Positions 25,930 to 38,012 of a stretch of 64,000 nucleotides of DNA are shown here, piece by piece (the stretch's first letter is position 1; each line of letters opens with the position of its first letter). Source of the DNA: Echinostoma caproni. Its lineage: Eukaryota; Platyhelminthes; Trematoda; Plagiorchiida; Echinostomatidae. Under the pieces are notes generated by a model. That model ran no database searches and was not told where the DNA came from. It was given only the letters and a program-made list of their open reading frames with translations. A program made the translations under genes and the position numbers. Location: NCBI GenBank assembly GCA_900618425.1, contig UZAN01040654.1, positions 6,374 through 70,373 on the forward strand. Direction: 5' to 3'.

Positions 25930-26070
25930 GCTACCTGGTGGGTTAGTGAGTAATATGCTTGCGTTATTCCTCTGAGATCCCGGGTTCAATCCTCTGATGG
26001 GTCAATGGGTTCGCACTGCTGAGGAGACCAAATCAGCTCGAAACAGCTGTACATTGTTTTCTAGCTTTTC
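25930..26070 (+). repeat. tRNA-related SINE carrying a hammerhead
   Basis: An A-box-like segment (TGGTGGGTTAG, 25936-25946, 9 of 11 to the pol III consensus) and a B box (GGTTCAATCC, 25983-25992) give an internal pol III promoter layout. The hammerhead begins 20 nt after the B box. No ORF. The family is shared with copies at 10.1, 28.5, 36.3 and 43.6 kb. Ends are approximate, since no target-site duplication was resolved. Confidence 0.7.
26013..26057 (+). ncRNA. Hammerhead ribozyme, type I, intact core
   Basis: In order: stem I 5' half GCACTG (26013-26018); core CTGAGGA (26019-26025), which fits CUGANGA; stem II GACC..GCTC with a 6-nt loop and one mismatch; core GAAA (26040-26043); a loopless self-complementary stem III ACAG/CTGT; cleavage nucleotide A (26051) after GT; stem I 3' half CATTGT (26052-26057). 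Stem I pairs at four Watson-Crick positions plus one G-U, with one mismatch. The tiny stem III resembles schistosome satellite hammerheads, which favour cleavage as dimers. Activity is inferred, not shown. Confidence 0.7.
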
Positions 26071-27827
26071 AGTTTCCAATCTATTTGCTGTTAGTATGAT
26101 ACATTTGACCATATAACCGACTTTTTAAGAAAATCGTGCGCACTCTCATGTACTACTACACTTGAAATGCTATGTAGCTGATGAACGAAACTGAGAGTTT
26201 TGGTAACAAAACCCGTTTCTGAACGAATGAGTACCACTCAAGAGCAACAATCTGACTGGTTGAGTGGTTCACAATGCTCGAGAAATTCACACACCACGTT
26301 GAATAGCCAAAGTGAATCCGAGCTAATTTAGTGCTTCAGCAAAACACAGCGAAATGATTACCGAAGCCAAAGTGTTCCGACTCACCGTCACACAGCTGGA
26401 CATCTCACTCCGCTTCACTGTCTGTCATCATTGAATGTCATCAAAAATCCCTCCTTCCCACACGCATTCTGTGATGCATTAGCAAATCTGCTTCAATTAT
26501 GCACTAGTGAAATAAATACAGTCAATCACAGATGTTTATTTTTATGGATGTGTTTAACGAATACCATGTGATCATCACTACTGATTCATATAACACAGAG
26601 GAGGCAGGCATTAGAAGGAACTTCCGGTGTTGCGTAGACCGCTTAATCTGTGTGGTCAGAAAAATATTAGTGTTATAATTCCAGAAGACGGTGCTGGTCG
26701 AGGATAATTATTTATTGAGGATAACAGATGGGACATTAGTAATTTGGCCTACATAACACAGAAAATCTCATCAGAAACATACAATCGCAGTTCCAGATCA
26801 CACGAAGGGTAATAAACATAGCAATCAACAATTATTTTCTCAGATACAGCAATTTGCCCTCGGTGGTCTGCTTAATTTTTGATCCTCGAAAGTAATCACT
26901 AACTGTGTTACCTACTACTCACAAGTGAGTAGTATCTCACAAAACAAGAGTTGATAATGCTTAGTCGAGATAGCGTGTTGTTGCACCACGGTAGATATCT
27001 CATCTGTTGGATCTTGTTAGTGATAATCCCAGACTAGATTAAATCACAGAAGAGATCTCGGCAATCCTTTATAATATTTCTTTAATTTACCGAGAGAAAA
27101 TACCGCGTCAGGTCAACGTAAAAGAAACCTACACCTTCCCTTACATGTTACATATGAAACAAACAGTACAGAGAGTTCAAGCGAACAATGAGTTTGATCA
27201 AATCTCCGTCAAGGAAAATTCCTGAATCCCGTCACAGAGAATATTGAAACGAACTGTAACCAGACAGCCAGGTTCCATCATCGAAAAAGCTTTGCGTTCA
27301 CTGAGTGTGAATAAGTCGCTCATGAAACCTCAAGAATAAACTAACCTTATGCGGGTTTGTGTCAACCGATGAGCTAGGCGCTCCAAATGGGGTGTGCGTT
27401 ATTACAACTCGTACCGGATACCTTGGATGGATAAACCTCTCTGTCATTTTCAAGCTTCTATTTCATACAGGCAACGCCGTGAGCAACACACGTGCCTAGC
27501 ATGATTATTTCACTGTACTGATGCATTAAAGTGATCGCAAGGTTTTCTTTACCGGGTGGTCAGATGTGAATAAAAGCAATACAGAGATTAAACACTATTT
27601 GACACCCGCTAGGTAAAACTACTCTGCTGCACTGTGGATAACTTCGCGTCTGAAAAGATAAGTTTCAATAAATTGGGCCAGCATACAATTGTGCTTGGGT
27701 GCTTGCTTGCTTGGTCCAGTTTACGCATTTTCTCACTACTACCAAACCTGGACGCGATTGATGAAGGCATTAACCTCAAAACTGGCAGTTTTAGGAAGCT
27801 CTAGGTTCCCATGTTTTGGTCCTAAGG
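26071..27827. other. Non-coding stretch, no gene seen
   Basis: AT-rich sequence with no repeat in common with the rest of the window and no supportable exon. Confidence 0.4.
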
Positions 27828-28310
27828 ATAGTATATATTTATATTTTCACACACGTCTGAATCCAAACTGTGTGCCAAATAAATCATGGAAGAATGATGT
27901 TTATAGAAAAAGAAAAATGTTCCATGATTGGCTTGTGGGCTGAATACTGCCAGGTTGCCCAGGCCAAGGCAGGTGAATTTAATTGAGGAATCCACAACTG
28001 AAGCCTTCGGCTAGCCAAAGCCTAACCCATAAGGTAGCGGAGCGGTGTAAANTGTAAAAATCGCAGTCCGATGGGAGCCGGTGTCCAGTTCGTCGTATTA
28101 TATGCCCGTTGGACGGGTTCAAACGTCCAAGGTGCCCAATACACCTCGATGCCCAATCTAGCTGGTAACCACTGGCATAACCAGGAAGTTGTATGTGTGA
28201 TTCGTATGCCTCTTCCCGGTTGATTTGGAATCAGGGTTTTTGGCCAACACTCCTAGGTGAACTACCAGTGGTCCACCAACCCGGTTATAGCCCCGGATCG
28301 TGGACTTCTG
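27828..28310 (-). repeat. Copy B of ~610-bp dispersed repeat, 5'-truncated
   Basis: Minus-strand copy nearly identical to copy C (45318-45936) over the blocks CTGCCAGGTTGCCCAGGCCA, TTAATTGAGGAATCCACAAC and GGTGCCCAATACACCTCGAT. Similarity stops near 28310, after the CCCCGGAT block, so the family's 5' end is missing. A single N at 28052 sits between two TGTAAA hexamers where copy C has only one. Confidence 0.85.
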
Positions 28311-28439
28311 CGGCTTGAGACACTAGACAAAATCGCTGGAAAATGACATCAATGGTGCACCTGTTGCGAGGTTCTTATTCTTTGATCAGTAGTGACCATC
28401 CTTAAGAGTTCACTTTTAAACAAATTCCTCAACCATACA

Positions 28440-28575
28440 CTCAAAAACACTAGACTCCAGTTTCGCTCTTATTACAGCTCATCAGTAGTGCATATCTACG
28501 ATCCCATCTGGGATTTAAACTCCGAACAAATCGCAGGGAAGGTGTATGTATTACCACCTTGCCAACTGACGCATA
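28440..28575 (-). repeat. tRNA-related SINE carrying a hammerhead (minus strand)
   Basis: On the minus strand an A-box TGGCAAGGTGG (28554-28564, 10 of 11 to consensus) and a B-box-like AGTTTAAATCC (~28511-28521) precede the hammerhead by about 20 nt, the same spacing as in the copies at 26.0 and 43.7 kb. A 122-codon plus-strand frame across this region is the antisense of the SINE and not a gene. Confidence 0.7.
28447..28491 (-). ncRNA. Hammerhead ribozyme, type I, intact core and stems
   Basis: Reading the minus strand: stem I 5' half GCACTA; core CTGATGA; stem II GCT/AGC closing an 8-nt loop; core GAAA; stem III ACT/AGT around GG; cleavage nucleotide C (GTC triplet); stem I 3' half TAGTGT. 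Stem I has five Watson-Crick pairs and a terminal G-U. Every invariant hammerhead core base is present. Against the 43.7-kb copy, stem I and stem II differ by paired changes. This is the best ribozyme candidate in the window; cleavage itself is inferred. Confidence 0.82.
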
Positions 28576-31500
28576 CCAGGGCTGAAGCGAATCAGCAATT
28601 CATGTTTATTCAGGTTTCGTCTTCACATATAGTCGGTCAGTTGATTTTGACCCGACAGCAACGAAGTGAGACTCACTGTAACTTCACCCGAAAGCTTACC
28701 ACCAAATCAGGTCTCCTATGCAGGTTACGGGCTAACGAGCCACAAACCTACTATGCTTAGTCACTAATTCGCATTTGACTCATAGTTACTTTTGAGATTC
28801 TTATTCGTTCATTTGAACCTTTGCTACATTTATTTTTCTATATGTTATTGCACATTTACTAAATCTATATAGCTATATAGCTATTCATCAAGTAAGGAGG
28901 GAACTTTGCGGCGAACTATGTCAAACTCAAGTTCCATCAGGAGACAACTCCCTTTCTCAGACCAAAAGAGTGAGTGACAACGGATGAGTGGATTACTCCG
29001 TGGGGTAACCAGTCATTAGCAATGACTAATAGCTATTACCTTGATTGCTGGTCTCAAATTGCAAGTGCAATGACCGATAACAAAGCATCGTCATCCAGGA
29101 CAACGGCGCTTTGTTCTTGAGATCAAATAAGGCAGTCTTTTACATGTGTCCGCTGGTCGTATCAACGGACAAAGTGTGACTATTCGTCTTCACACACACT
29201 CCCCCCCCCCCCGNCAGGTTCATAGAAGTGGAATTTATTCAGTCCTAGAGGAAGCTGATTAGGATGGTACTCACAACACCAGTACAAAAACAACTTTTCA
29301 GCCTGGTTCAAATTCCCAAATATTACTCCTGTGACCTGATTGTTGAGACAATCACAGTTATCGATTGATGTAAACGCAACAAAACAACTGGGCAAAAGGG
29401 TGTATCTTAAGGAATTTCCGGGCTAGAGTAAAAAAAAAACATCATCTGTAAATTCTCGTACAAAAATAGCTAACTTAGCTGGACTCATTTACATTTATTG
29501 CCTCAGCGATTTGCTTAGTAAACACTATCAAAACAATTTTGGTTCATTTAATTATTCCTCCTCCTCTTCCATAAATATCATACGGGCTATACAAACACAC
29601 AGTTACTAAGTGAGACTGTACTGGCACACTTCAGGGTTGTTCACAATGTTTACTCTCTTCCGGAGTAGCCTAACTAATGTGGAAACCGACGGATTCCGAA
29701 ATAACACCCTCGGGGTGTACAACTTGCCAGATTGTTCAGATCGGGCCCATCCCAATTCGATGCAATGCACCGTGTCTAGTGTGATATGAAGTCCGGACAG
29801 TTGCAAAATATTACATTTCCCCGAGGCCGTTTTCCACGTGACATCCAATAAGATACTGACCGCTTACGGATCATAACAGGAAGAGCTTGCAACATTTTTT
29901 TACGTGAAATGGGCTCGTAATTACGTACTTCCTGGAAAATGATACGAGTCAAATCAACGCATAGAATAGTTTCTAAGCGGCGTACGTGATTAATGAACGC
30001 TTTTGTTTCCCTACGTTTGCATAGAAATCTTATTTTTTTCGTAGCCCGTGTGACTTGTTCTAATCCTCAGATCCTTATGGTTTCAAACAGTCCACTGAAA
30101 TTCAGATTTTATGCTAAAAACGTCCCCATAGGAAAAACTAATGGATGTTAATTTCTGTAAGGTATTCACTTGCAATTGTATGGCTGGAAACTTTCAATTA
30201 GGACTTAGATGTTTATGCATATGTAACTGTCCCAACCTATTCTTCCAAGCATATCGCATTTGTCAATATCCTAACTTTTACACAAAAGACATCGCCTTTA
30301 GACGCTGAGCACAAGTTATATGATTTAATGAACACGGGATCTCTCTCAATATCCTCATCCCTCGTGAGTGGATCAGTGAAGCAGAGCGATCGTACCATGA
30401 TGATGAAAAACATGGCGGAACGACAATTAAAACCATCTCATCATCTGAGCATCGGCAACTGCTACTTCGCCTAACCCGTTCTGCCTTTGCATGAAGCGAA
30501 GCACGGTAGCTGATGTAACACAGGGGACAAACAAAGTAAGTTGTTCGTGATGTCCTAGCAAGGGAGCATTAGTTTCGTTATGGCTCACTTGCAATCACAC
30601 AGTGTAACTGGTTACAAAGAGGAGTGATGCAAACCGATTACCACTACTACTACCACCAACACCTTTATCCAGATATCAATACTGTTTGTTCACGGTTTGT
30701 AAATGACCTCTAAGTGAATTTTATTCACAGTCTAAATAAACTGAGTGAAGCATGGGACTGAAAAAGTGGTTAAGTTTACCGTACATTCGTATATATTCAA
30801 TAAACAATCAAAATCTCTTTATTGCACACATTTTTTGTGACGAACAGCAGACGGGGCAAACCCCATAATCATATAGGCTTTCTATTCAGTGATATAAATC
30901 GGCAACCTAGGATCCGGGACTTGGAGTGACGAACAAACCAACGGGTTAGGCATGGTATTGAACCGAAAAATAGCAAAGCTTCCTACCAACGGTGGCGGGG
31001 CTCGAAATTCGGACCATTGAGTTCAGAGCACACCGATGACAACGACTGATTTATTGCGCCACCACCATCATTTAGTTATCTGCTACGACTAGTGTACGAA
31101 TACACAGTGGTAGCGTAGAGCCAGTGTTAGTCAAAGACTGAACGCAAGTTCACTGATAGCTTGAGTAGTGAGCCGTCAAGCCGCTAGACTCACCTTATCC
31201 AAGAATGAGACAAAATCAACCTACTTTATGGCATAGTGAATCAGTTGGTACTTTCGATCCTATTTGCAGCAGTTTCCCGTGTATATTTAATTTTCATGAA
31301 AATACGTAAAATAAATCTATCATCAACGATCTGTGACATCCTGACTCGCACAATGTTTTATCAGGGAAAAATTACAAAACAACATGAAATTGTAAAATGT
31401 GTGCTATTTGTGTTATTAAGCATAAAACCTCAGAAGTGCTCCACATAAAACTCCCGCTATTTCATTTTGCTACTAATGTCGGCTGAAGTGAGTGTTTCAA

Positions 31501-33846
31501 TGAGATTTAGCTGTTCACATAGTATGCTTCGTTTATATCAAAATGTTAAACCTAGTAGAAAGATAAGTCACGATTTGAATACAGTTATCAAATGGTTTGT
31601 GATTTGTTGCAATGTCATATAACAATCATAGACCCTTGAGGGAGTTTTCCAAAGTGCTGATTTTGAGCACAAAAATAATAATCCCACTAGGATTTGTTAT
31701 CCTTACACTGTAATTTATGCCAATTAATGACGAGAAGATTCGATTCCGGATGTTTTAAAACAAACGTCAAAGAAAGAAAACTAATTGCCTTTCGATTAAA
31801 TCATCGATTTCACACATGTTTGAACCTCTTGATATCAAACATACTGAGAGGATCTTAGGGGAAGCGTTGACGTGTAACCCAACCCCGGAAAAGAGTAGGG
31901 TGACAGTATATATGAATGCGTAAATGTGGTGGCAAACGATACTGGGAAAACGGAAATAAGGCCTTCTCAAACCCGTGACTTTATGAGAGCAGTTAACTGG
32001 TTTCTGTGATAATCTACGGTCCACTAGCACTGGGAATTGGCCTCAAAACCATCAAGAGACAAATTCTTTTTTTGACCACGGAAATGCAACATAAAAATGT
32101 TCCACGTACTATTGGTTTGCTCTGGTTTTGTCGGCTGTATTTTAGTAACCCGTTAAACTCACCACCGATAATGAAGACTTTTAATAAAAAAGCGCTTGAA
32201 AAATACTGCTAAGATTTCACGGCCGAGGCTGGCGGTTATTCTTATGAAAGCCAATACTTACAGCAAGCGAGTTTCTAACAATGTGGTACGTGGATCAGGG
32301 TAATACCCATGGTGATGCACGAAAATATCTGCATGACAAAATCTAAAGCATAATGTTCCAATACCTCGAACTGGTTCTTAATCTGACCGTCATCAGGGTT
32401 TTAGCCAACTTTTTAACCCTTCCCCATTCGTCCCACCCTCACCAAATCATCAGTGTGAGGATGTGCTCACGCAGTCCAAACCTCAGCACACCATGAAAAA
32501 TTGGTGGAGTTATCGTAAGAAATGCCCAATAGTACATTCATCGTCAGATATCTACTTTAAACATGAGCGACCCCGTTTGAAAAACACGAGTAAACTGCCC
32601 GTTAAAACGTAACCGAAGCGTTCCAACCCTTGCATCGAGAATTATTTTGTAATCTACTAAGCAAATAAGCGAGCGCGGACAGTTCATTGACGTCGCATGA
32701 GCTCAGATGAGATCATGTTATCGTTTGTTGTTCCAATCGTCTTGCTATTCAATAGTGCTTGAAATTTGAGCCTCTCTGTCGGTTGACATTTAGTTCCATG
32801 ATAGTTTTCGGGAAACTAAGCCTCGATGAAAATAAAGGGCATGATGTTTTCGGCACTGAACAAGTCCAAGAGGAAATGGAATAGTTTTACCTATTTGTCT
32901 GAGCAGAGAGTGAGCACAGATACTCCATTGGGGCGAACTGGACCATTGCATACGCATTGCACAGAAAAGCACACTCCTGCGGGTACGGGTGCGCACACAC
33001 ATACACACAGATTCATATGTACATATGATCGGCATGCACAGACATACTGCCACTTGTCAGCGGACTGACTGAATAAGGCGGTGCTTGCTTCGACTATCGA
33101 CCAAACTGCGGTCCATCACTATAGTGTGTCGTCATATGCTCAAACGAGCGATCGATTGATTTCGTCTGCCAGCCGCTACTATGTTGGATCGTAGTTCTTC
33201 TCAACTCTAACCAGCTCTTATAGGCAAGTTCATTTGGGGTCAACTGATGAAGTAAACCAGTTTCTGCAGTTGGCGGAAGTACGGTGAGAGTGCATGTGAG
33301 TTGACGGTTTCAAAGGTCGGATGTGGCTACATGAGTGGATGGTTGTGGGGTGGATGAATGCGTTACACAGAGAGACCAGAAAACAAAGCCACTGTCTGTT
33401 TTGACATGCAACAGCATAAACTCAGTTTCTTCTATTACATAACACATTCTACATGATATCAATGTAGACCGAAGTCCAGTTTTGAGCCTTAACGGATTGG
33501 TTAATAGTAAAACAATCAGTACAATGAACCGTTTAGGAAAACCCAAGGATATGGGCGGTACCAGTCTGAGAGGTAAAGGAACAAGTGAAGTAACAGGTGG
33601 TCAGACAGTTAGAATCGCTATTCATACATTGATTAAAAATTATTAAATACTTGATCTAGTTTCGTAATCGATGTGACAAATATTAGAGGGGTCACGTTTT
33701 AAGACACAAATTCAATGAATATGAGCAATTCGTTATTACCCAACTCTTTGCCAAAAACAGACTTGATTGAAGTGCAACCAAAGTCCATACAGTGACCAAA
33801 TCATCTGGGTATAGATCGTAGTTCATTTCACTCACTAAATACCCTC
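28576..33846. other. Non-coding stretch, no gene seen
   Basis: Contains a C-run with a single N (29202-29214), a TCC tract near 29555 and a CA-rich tract near 33000. Sequence at 30.9-31.1 kb has a tRNA B-box-like reverse motif but no A box. A 70-codon frame at 31236 and an 87-codon frame at 31767 have no support. Confidence 0.35.
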
Positions 33847-34060
33847 TTAGGAGAACATCCGATATATGTCGTTGACGCCTAACAAGAGTCCGTCAGAGAG
33901 CATGCGCCATTCTCTCATGACCGCAGGGAACACAGGACATGAGGGCTCTCTTTCAGTCAATGCTGTTTGTACATTGTAGCGGTAGAAGCACTCCCCTTCA
34001 CAGCTCGATGGTATCTCAGAAAACGTGTTCCGATAATTGTTGGTAAAACGTAAAATCCTA
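33847..34060 (-). CDS. Candidate C-terminal exon, weak
   Basis: Minus-strand frame ending at TAA, with a tail reading FTNNYRNTFSEIPSSCEGEC and then EREPSCPVFPAVMREWRML and a final NDIYRMFS. The codon mix looks plausible and three cysteines cluster, but the acceptor site is weak and no family is recognised. May be chance. Confidence 0.18.
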
Positions 34061-34198
34061 GTATTGTTCATATAATCTATGTGCATTGCTTCTGCTCTCA
34101 CGTGACCATGACCTTTACCTCTACTTTCACGGACTAACTTCCGAACCAATGGAGAAACCAGTGTATGGGCAAAATGAGTGTCTTACTTGTGAGTTTGC

Positions 34199-34768
34199 NN
34201 NNNNNNNNNNNNNNNNNNNNNNNNNNNNNNNNNNNNNNNNNNNNNNNNNNNNNNNNNNNNNNNNNNNNNNNNNNNNNNNNNNNNNNNNNNNNNNNNNNNN
34301 NNNNNNNNNNNNNNNNNNNNNNNNNNNNNNNNNNNNNNNNNNNNNNNNNNNNNNNNNNNNNNNNNNNNNNNNNNNNNNNNNNNNNNNNNNNNNNNNNNNN
34401 NNNNNNNNNNNNNNNNNNNNNNNNNNNNNNNNNNNNNNNNNNNNNNNNNNNNNNNNNNNNNNNNNNNNNNNNNNNNNNNNNNNNNNNNNNNNNNNNNNNN
34501 NNNNNNNNNNNNNNNNNNNNNNNNNNNNNNNNNNNNNNNNNNNNNNNNNNNNNNNNNNNNNNNNNNNNNNNNNNNNNNNNNNNNNNNNNNNNNNNNNNNN
34601 NNNNNNNNNNNNNNNNNNNNNNNNNNNNNNNNNNNNNNNNNNNNNNNNNNNNNNNNNNNNNNNNNNNNNNNNNNNNNNNNNNNNNNNNNNNNNNNNNNNN
34701 NNNNNNNNNNNNNNNNNNNNNNNNNNNNNNNNNNNNNNNNNNNNNNNNNNNNNNNNNNNNNNNNNNNN
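34199..34768. other. Assembly gap (570 N) with duplicated flanks
   Basis: The 31 bases before the gap (34168-34198, GGCAAAATGAGT...GAGTTTGC) are repeated exactly as the first 31 bases after it (34769-34799). This suggests two contig ends that overlap and were not merged, so the real gap may be zero. Confidence 0.95.
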
Positions 34769-34799
34769 GGCAAAATGAGTGTCTTACTTGTGAGTTTGC

Positions 34800-35568
34800 T
34801 CCAAATAGAATTTTCATCAAAAAAGGGTTATGATAGTGCGCTTTGCGCATGTCAACAGAGTAGAAAGGGAGAAAATTTTAACTTAGAATCGAATTTTGCC
34901 AAGTTTTGTTAACTGTGCTCTGCACCGTGGACAAGGAGCTCAATCCTAAAACCAACCCAAACAATCAACCAGATCAGAAGCGTTATGTCAGCTGTAATCG
35001 TGCAATCTCTGATGATTGTACGGTTTCATCCGCGTCCATCATGAGAATGTAGACAGTAATTTTCCCCTCAACTCTAAACCCCTACATTATCGTGGTGGAT
35101 AACACACCAACTGGCTATGCCCAAATCGCCCAAAAGTATCCATATTTCCCCCTTAAATCCGTCGACACAGCCACTGAAATGATAGATAGATTTTTCAGTT
35201 TTTGATGGCCTGGATCACACACGCACGATAGCATAGAACAGAACTCCGTTGGACACAGACTCTTTGAGAGAGAACGTGATAGTTCAGTGACTCCTGACTC
35301 AATTGGTTGCCTAAAATCATCTGTGTGTGTGGGGTATGTGCTTGTGGGTGTCAGTTTTCAGACGAACAGCACAATCAGGTGATTTAACTTCAGTATTGAT
35401 GACAATGACGATCTATGTTCAAAAATTTGGATTTGATCTGTTTCCGCGTCAACCTAAACGAACCAACATGCAAATCTAAATATCGCCAGCTGGAAATGTA
35501 GTCAGGAACAGATTATCTATTCGCAAGCAGACACTACTGATCACGCAACGTGCAATCAAGTAAACCCC
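34800..35568. other. Non-coding stretch, no gene seen
   Basis: Nothing supportable between the gap and repeat copy D. Confidence 0.4.
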
Positions 35569-36180
35569 CAGTATGATCGAGGTGGGTGTATTGGGTTATG
35601 GCTGGTCAACCTTCCCTTGTACCTAATGAAACACTCCTATACCATCACACCTGGCAACTAGCTTCTGCTGAGGAAGACCTACTCACTGCCTTCTCGTGGC
35701 GGAGGTGTTTTCCACAAAGGTGAGAAGATGGAAAGCCAATATCCGGGGTCATAGCTGGTTCGGTAAACCAGCGGCAGTTTACCTAGAGGAGTTGACTAAA
35801 AACCCTGATTGTAAACCAACTCCCTATCATCCTGGTTCTGGCAGTGGTCACTGGCTGGATTGGGCATCAAAGTGTATCGGACACCTTGGACGTTTGACCC
35901 CGTCCAAAGGGCATATGACCCGATGAACTGGACACCGACCCACAACTGATTGCGGTTTTCGCACACCACCTGCTGCTTTGAGGGTCAGATTTAGGCTGAT
36001 GAAAGACTGCGGTTTTGAATTTCTCAAGAAAATTTACCTGCCTTGGCGTGAACAACCTGGAAGTAATCCGCCCACAAGTAAACCATGGAACTTTCTCTTT
36101 TTTTATAAAGATTATTGTACTGGGATTTGCTTGGCCAACAGCCTGGAGTCAGACATGTGTGTGAAATACAAGGATATACA
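35569..36180 (+). repeat. Copy D of ~610-bp dispersed repeat, near full length
   Basis: Plus-strand copy beginning near CCCAGTATGATCGAGG and ending in a TCAGACATGTGTGTGAAATA tail. It carries a 76-codon frame from 35696 starting MAEVFSTKVRRWKANIRG and continuing through LTKNPDCKPT. That frame aligns with MAEDLATKVRGRKADIRG...LAKNPDSKPT in copy C, so the family once had a shared reading frame. The protein has no recognised domain. Confidence 0.82.
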
Positions 36181-36289
36181 ATCAAGCAAACTCTACTGGA
36201 ATGATGTGTAATACAATTACTTAGAAATATAAGAATAGAACCTAGAGTTTGACATCATAAATCAAATTACGGATTTGCTGAAATTGTTA

Positions 36290-36400
36290 CCAGCTGACTG
36301 CATTGCTCGATACTCGAACCGAGGATTTCCAAGTTTAATACAAGATACACTATGTATTGTTGACGAGCCCACGAAGAACATAACAGCTGTCTTCACACAA
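36290..36400 (+). repeat. tRNA-related SINE, decayed copy
   Basis: The hammerhead-derived segment at 36354-36396 reads TTGACGA, a stem II remnant, ATAA for GAAA and then CAGCTGTC. It keeps the family order with a lost core C3 and a lost core G. The upstream tRNA-like part (36295-36340) is recognisable only by alignment with the 43.6-kb copy. Confidence 0.4.
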
Positions 36401-36570
36401 AAGCACATTAAATCGTAAACCTTTATACATACATATATATACGCATGATTTCGACACAAACATCTTTGAAACACAGGGTATATTTGTTTGAACATGCCTT
36501 TGGGAACTAATCCATTCATCAGTCAATACCAGTATCAAATCCTAGTACCGAAAAGCACTTTCTAGCCACA

Positions 36571-36690
36571 ATGCTATGACTAAGCTGACGACAAGTAATC
36601 GAATACGCATGCCTAACGGGCAGCAAGAACCGTGAAACCGGTCGTGATCTTCGAGGGAAATCATTTCGAGTCGTCCACATACTACTTATT
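36571..36690 (+). mobile_element. Small MITE, copy 1
   Basis: About 120 bp sharing TACGCATGCC, CAAGAACCG(C/T)GAAACCGG and CACATACTACTTATT with 62120-62244. Its two ends are weakly inverted. No coding capacity. Confidence 0.6.
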
Positions 36691-36695
36691 GTCAA

Positions 36696-36696
36696 A

Positions 36697-36728
<32 letters not shown>
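36696..36728. repeat. (TA)n microsatellite
   Basis: TA run directly after the MITE. Confidence 0.9.
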
Positions 36729-37340
36729 GGTCTGCAAATCAACCACCCAGTTTCGATGTGTAGTAACCAAGACCATTTTTACATAATCATGTAGTAAGGT
36801 TCATGCCAATGAAACGTTTATGGCAGCTCAGTTGAAAGCGACACTAGAGGAAACTTACACCTGAACAATTTTTCCCAAGAATACCAGTCAGCAATAAAGT
36901 TTGCACTAAAAATAACTGGTAAGCGCCCAGAGGTGTCCGATTCCAATCGATTTGTAAACGCGAGAAAGATCAACGGCAGCAATGTGCAACACTGTCACAC
37001 AGAATCAGGAGGTGGGTGGTGGAGTGTTCTCCACCATAAACAACACAGAACCCGAGACAGAGAGAGTGCGATCAAACGGTTTTCGTTTAACGCAACTTTC
37101 GATGCGTTCGTTAGTTATCGGGTCAGTCGGTGCGCATCCGAGTGGCTTTAATTAAACCGTATAATGAAATTCGGCTTGCTAAAAGGGACCATTTAACAAC
37201 TAATGACCAGTTGTATGAACTTATATCTTTACTGGTTTCTTTTCTCGGGCCAGGATCAGTCCTTTGAACCATCCTGGTTAGAAAAAACCGAAGACAATGG
37301 AAAATCAATATGAATAAAAGTACAAGAGAAGGCAAGTTAA

Positions 37341-37793
37341 TTAAACGGGATTCAAGAGAAGTGGCCGGCATGCTTACGTCGTTATAAACATCTTTTTACG
37401 CTTGAAAAATCTGGCAAAGCCGAATTTTACAAGACCCAAGAAGAATATGTTTTCACCGTGCGCGATCAATTGTACGATCTTGGTCTAAATTGGAATTTGC
37501 GTGTACAAGCCTGTATAGGTGGCCATATTCCTTACAGTGAATACCCCCCCCCCTTCATCGATTACTCATCGGAGAGTCGGTGGATCACTAGCTTTGATGT
37601 GCTAAATGAAACCATTAACGCGACTGCACGATTTGGGGACCATTTTGTTATTGCAAGATGGACATCGTTTGCATTGACGAGCAATCAACTGAATGTGATT
37701 CAAATACACATCCCATATGACGGTCACGGATTCGAAATTAAACAAAACAAATTCGGCAGGAAAGATTTGTTGTCCAGTGGTGGTGGGAGATAG
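37341..37793 (+). CDS. Candidate ORF or exon, unrecognised
   Basis: Open frame of 150 codons from the stop at 37338-37340 to TAG at 37791-37793. It reads from EKWPACLRRYKHLFTLEKSG through LYDLGLNWNLRVQACIGGHI, RWITSFDVLNETINATARFG and VIQIHIPYDGHGFEIKQNKF. A C8 run at ~37547-37555 falls inside it and encodes PPP, so length may be affected by homopolymer error. No ATG start is evident before that point and no polypyrimidine acceptor was found. The peptide is varied in composition, but I recognise no domain. It could be an exon, a decayed transposon protein or chance. Confidence 0.28.
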   Translation, partial: LNGIQEKWPACLRRYKHLFTLEKSGKAEFYKTQEEYVFTVRDQLYDLGLNWNLRVQACIGGHIPYSEYPPPFIDYSSESRWITSFDVLNETINATARFGDHFVIARWTSFALTSNQLNVIQIHIPYDGHGFEIKQNKFGRKDLLSSGGGR

Positions 37794-37972
37794 TCAGCTT
37801 AATTTATTTGGAACACCGGCGGTAATTGAATAAGAAGAAGATCCTGGTGGTTCTATTAACTTAAGATGAATCGATAAAGCTCTAAGAGGAAAAAAACCAT
37901 CGATAAGCATTCGGACAAACCTGGCCGATGTCCTCTTCGTTATTTGATTAATCCAATACCAGTATGCGTAAC

Positions 37973-37974
37973 TT

Positions 37975-38008
<34 letters not shown>
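37973..38008. repeat. (TG)n microsatellite
   Basis: TG dinucleotide run. Confidence 0.9.

Positions 38009-38012
<4 letters not shown>

Noticed and set aside
32380..32400. Minus-strand CTGATGA
   Set aside because: No GAAA at the right distance and no stem II.
34086..34850. Long frames across the second N block
   Set aside because: Same reason; the real-sequence parts are a few dozen residues with no similarity to anything.
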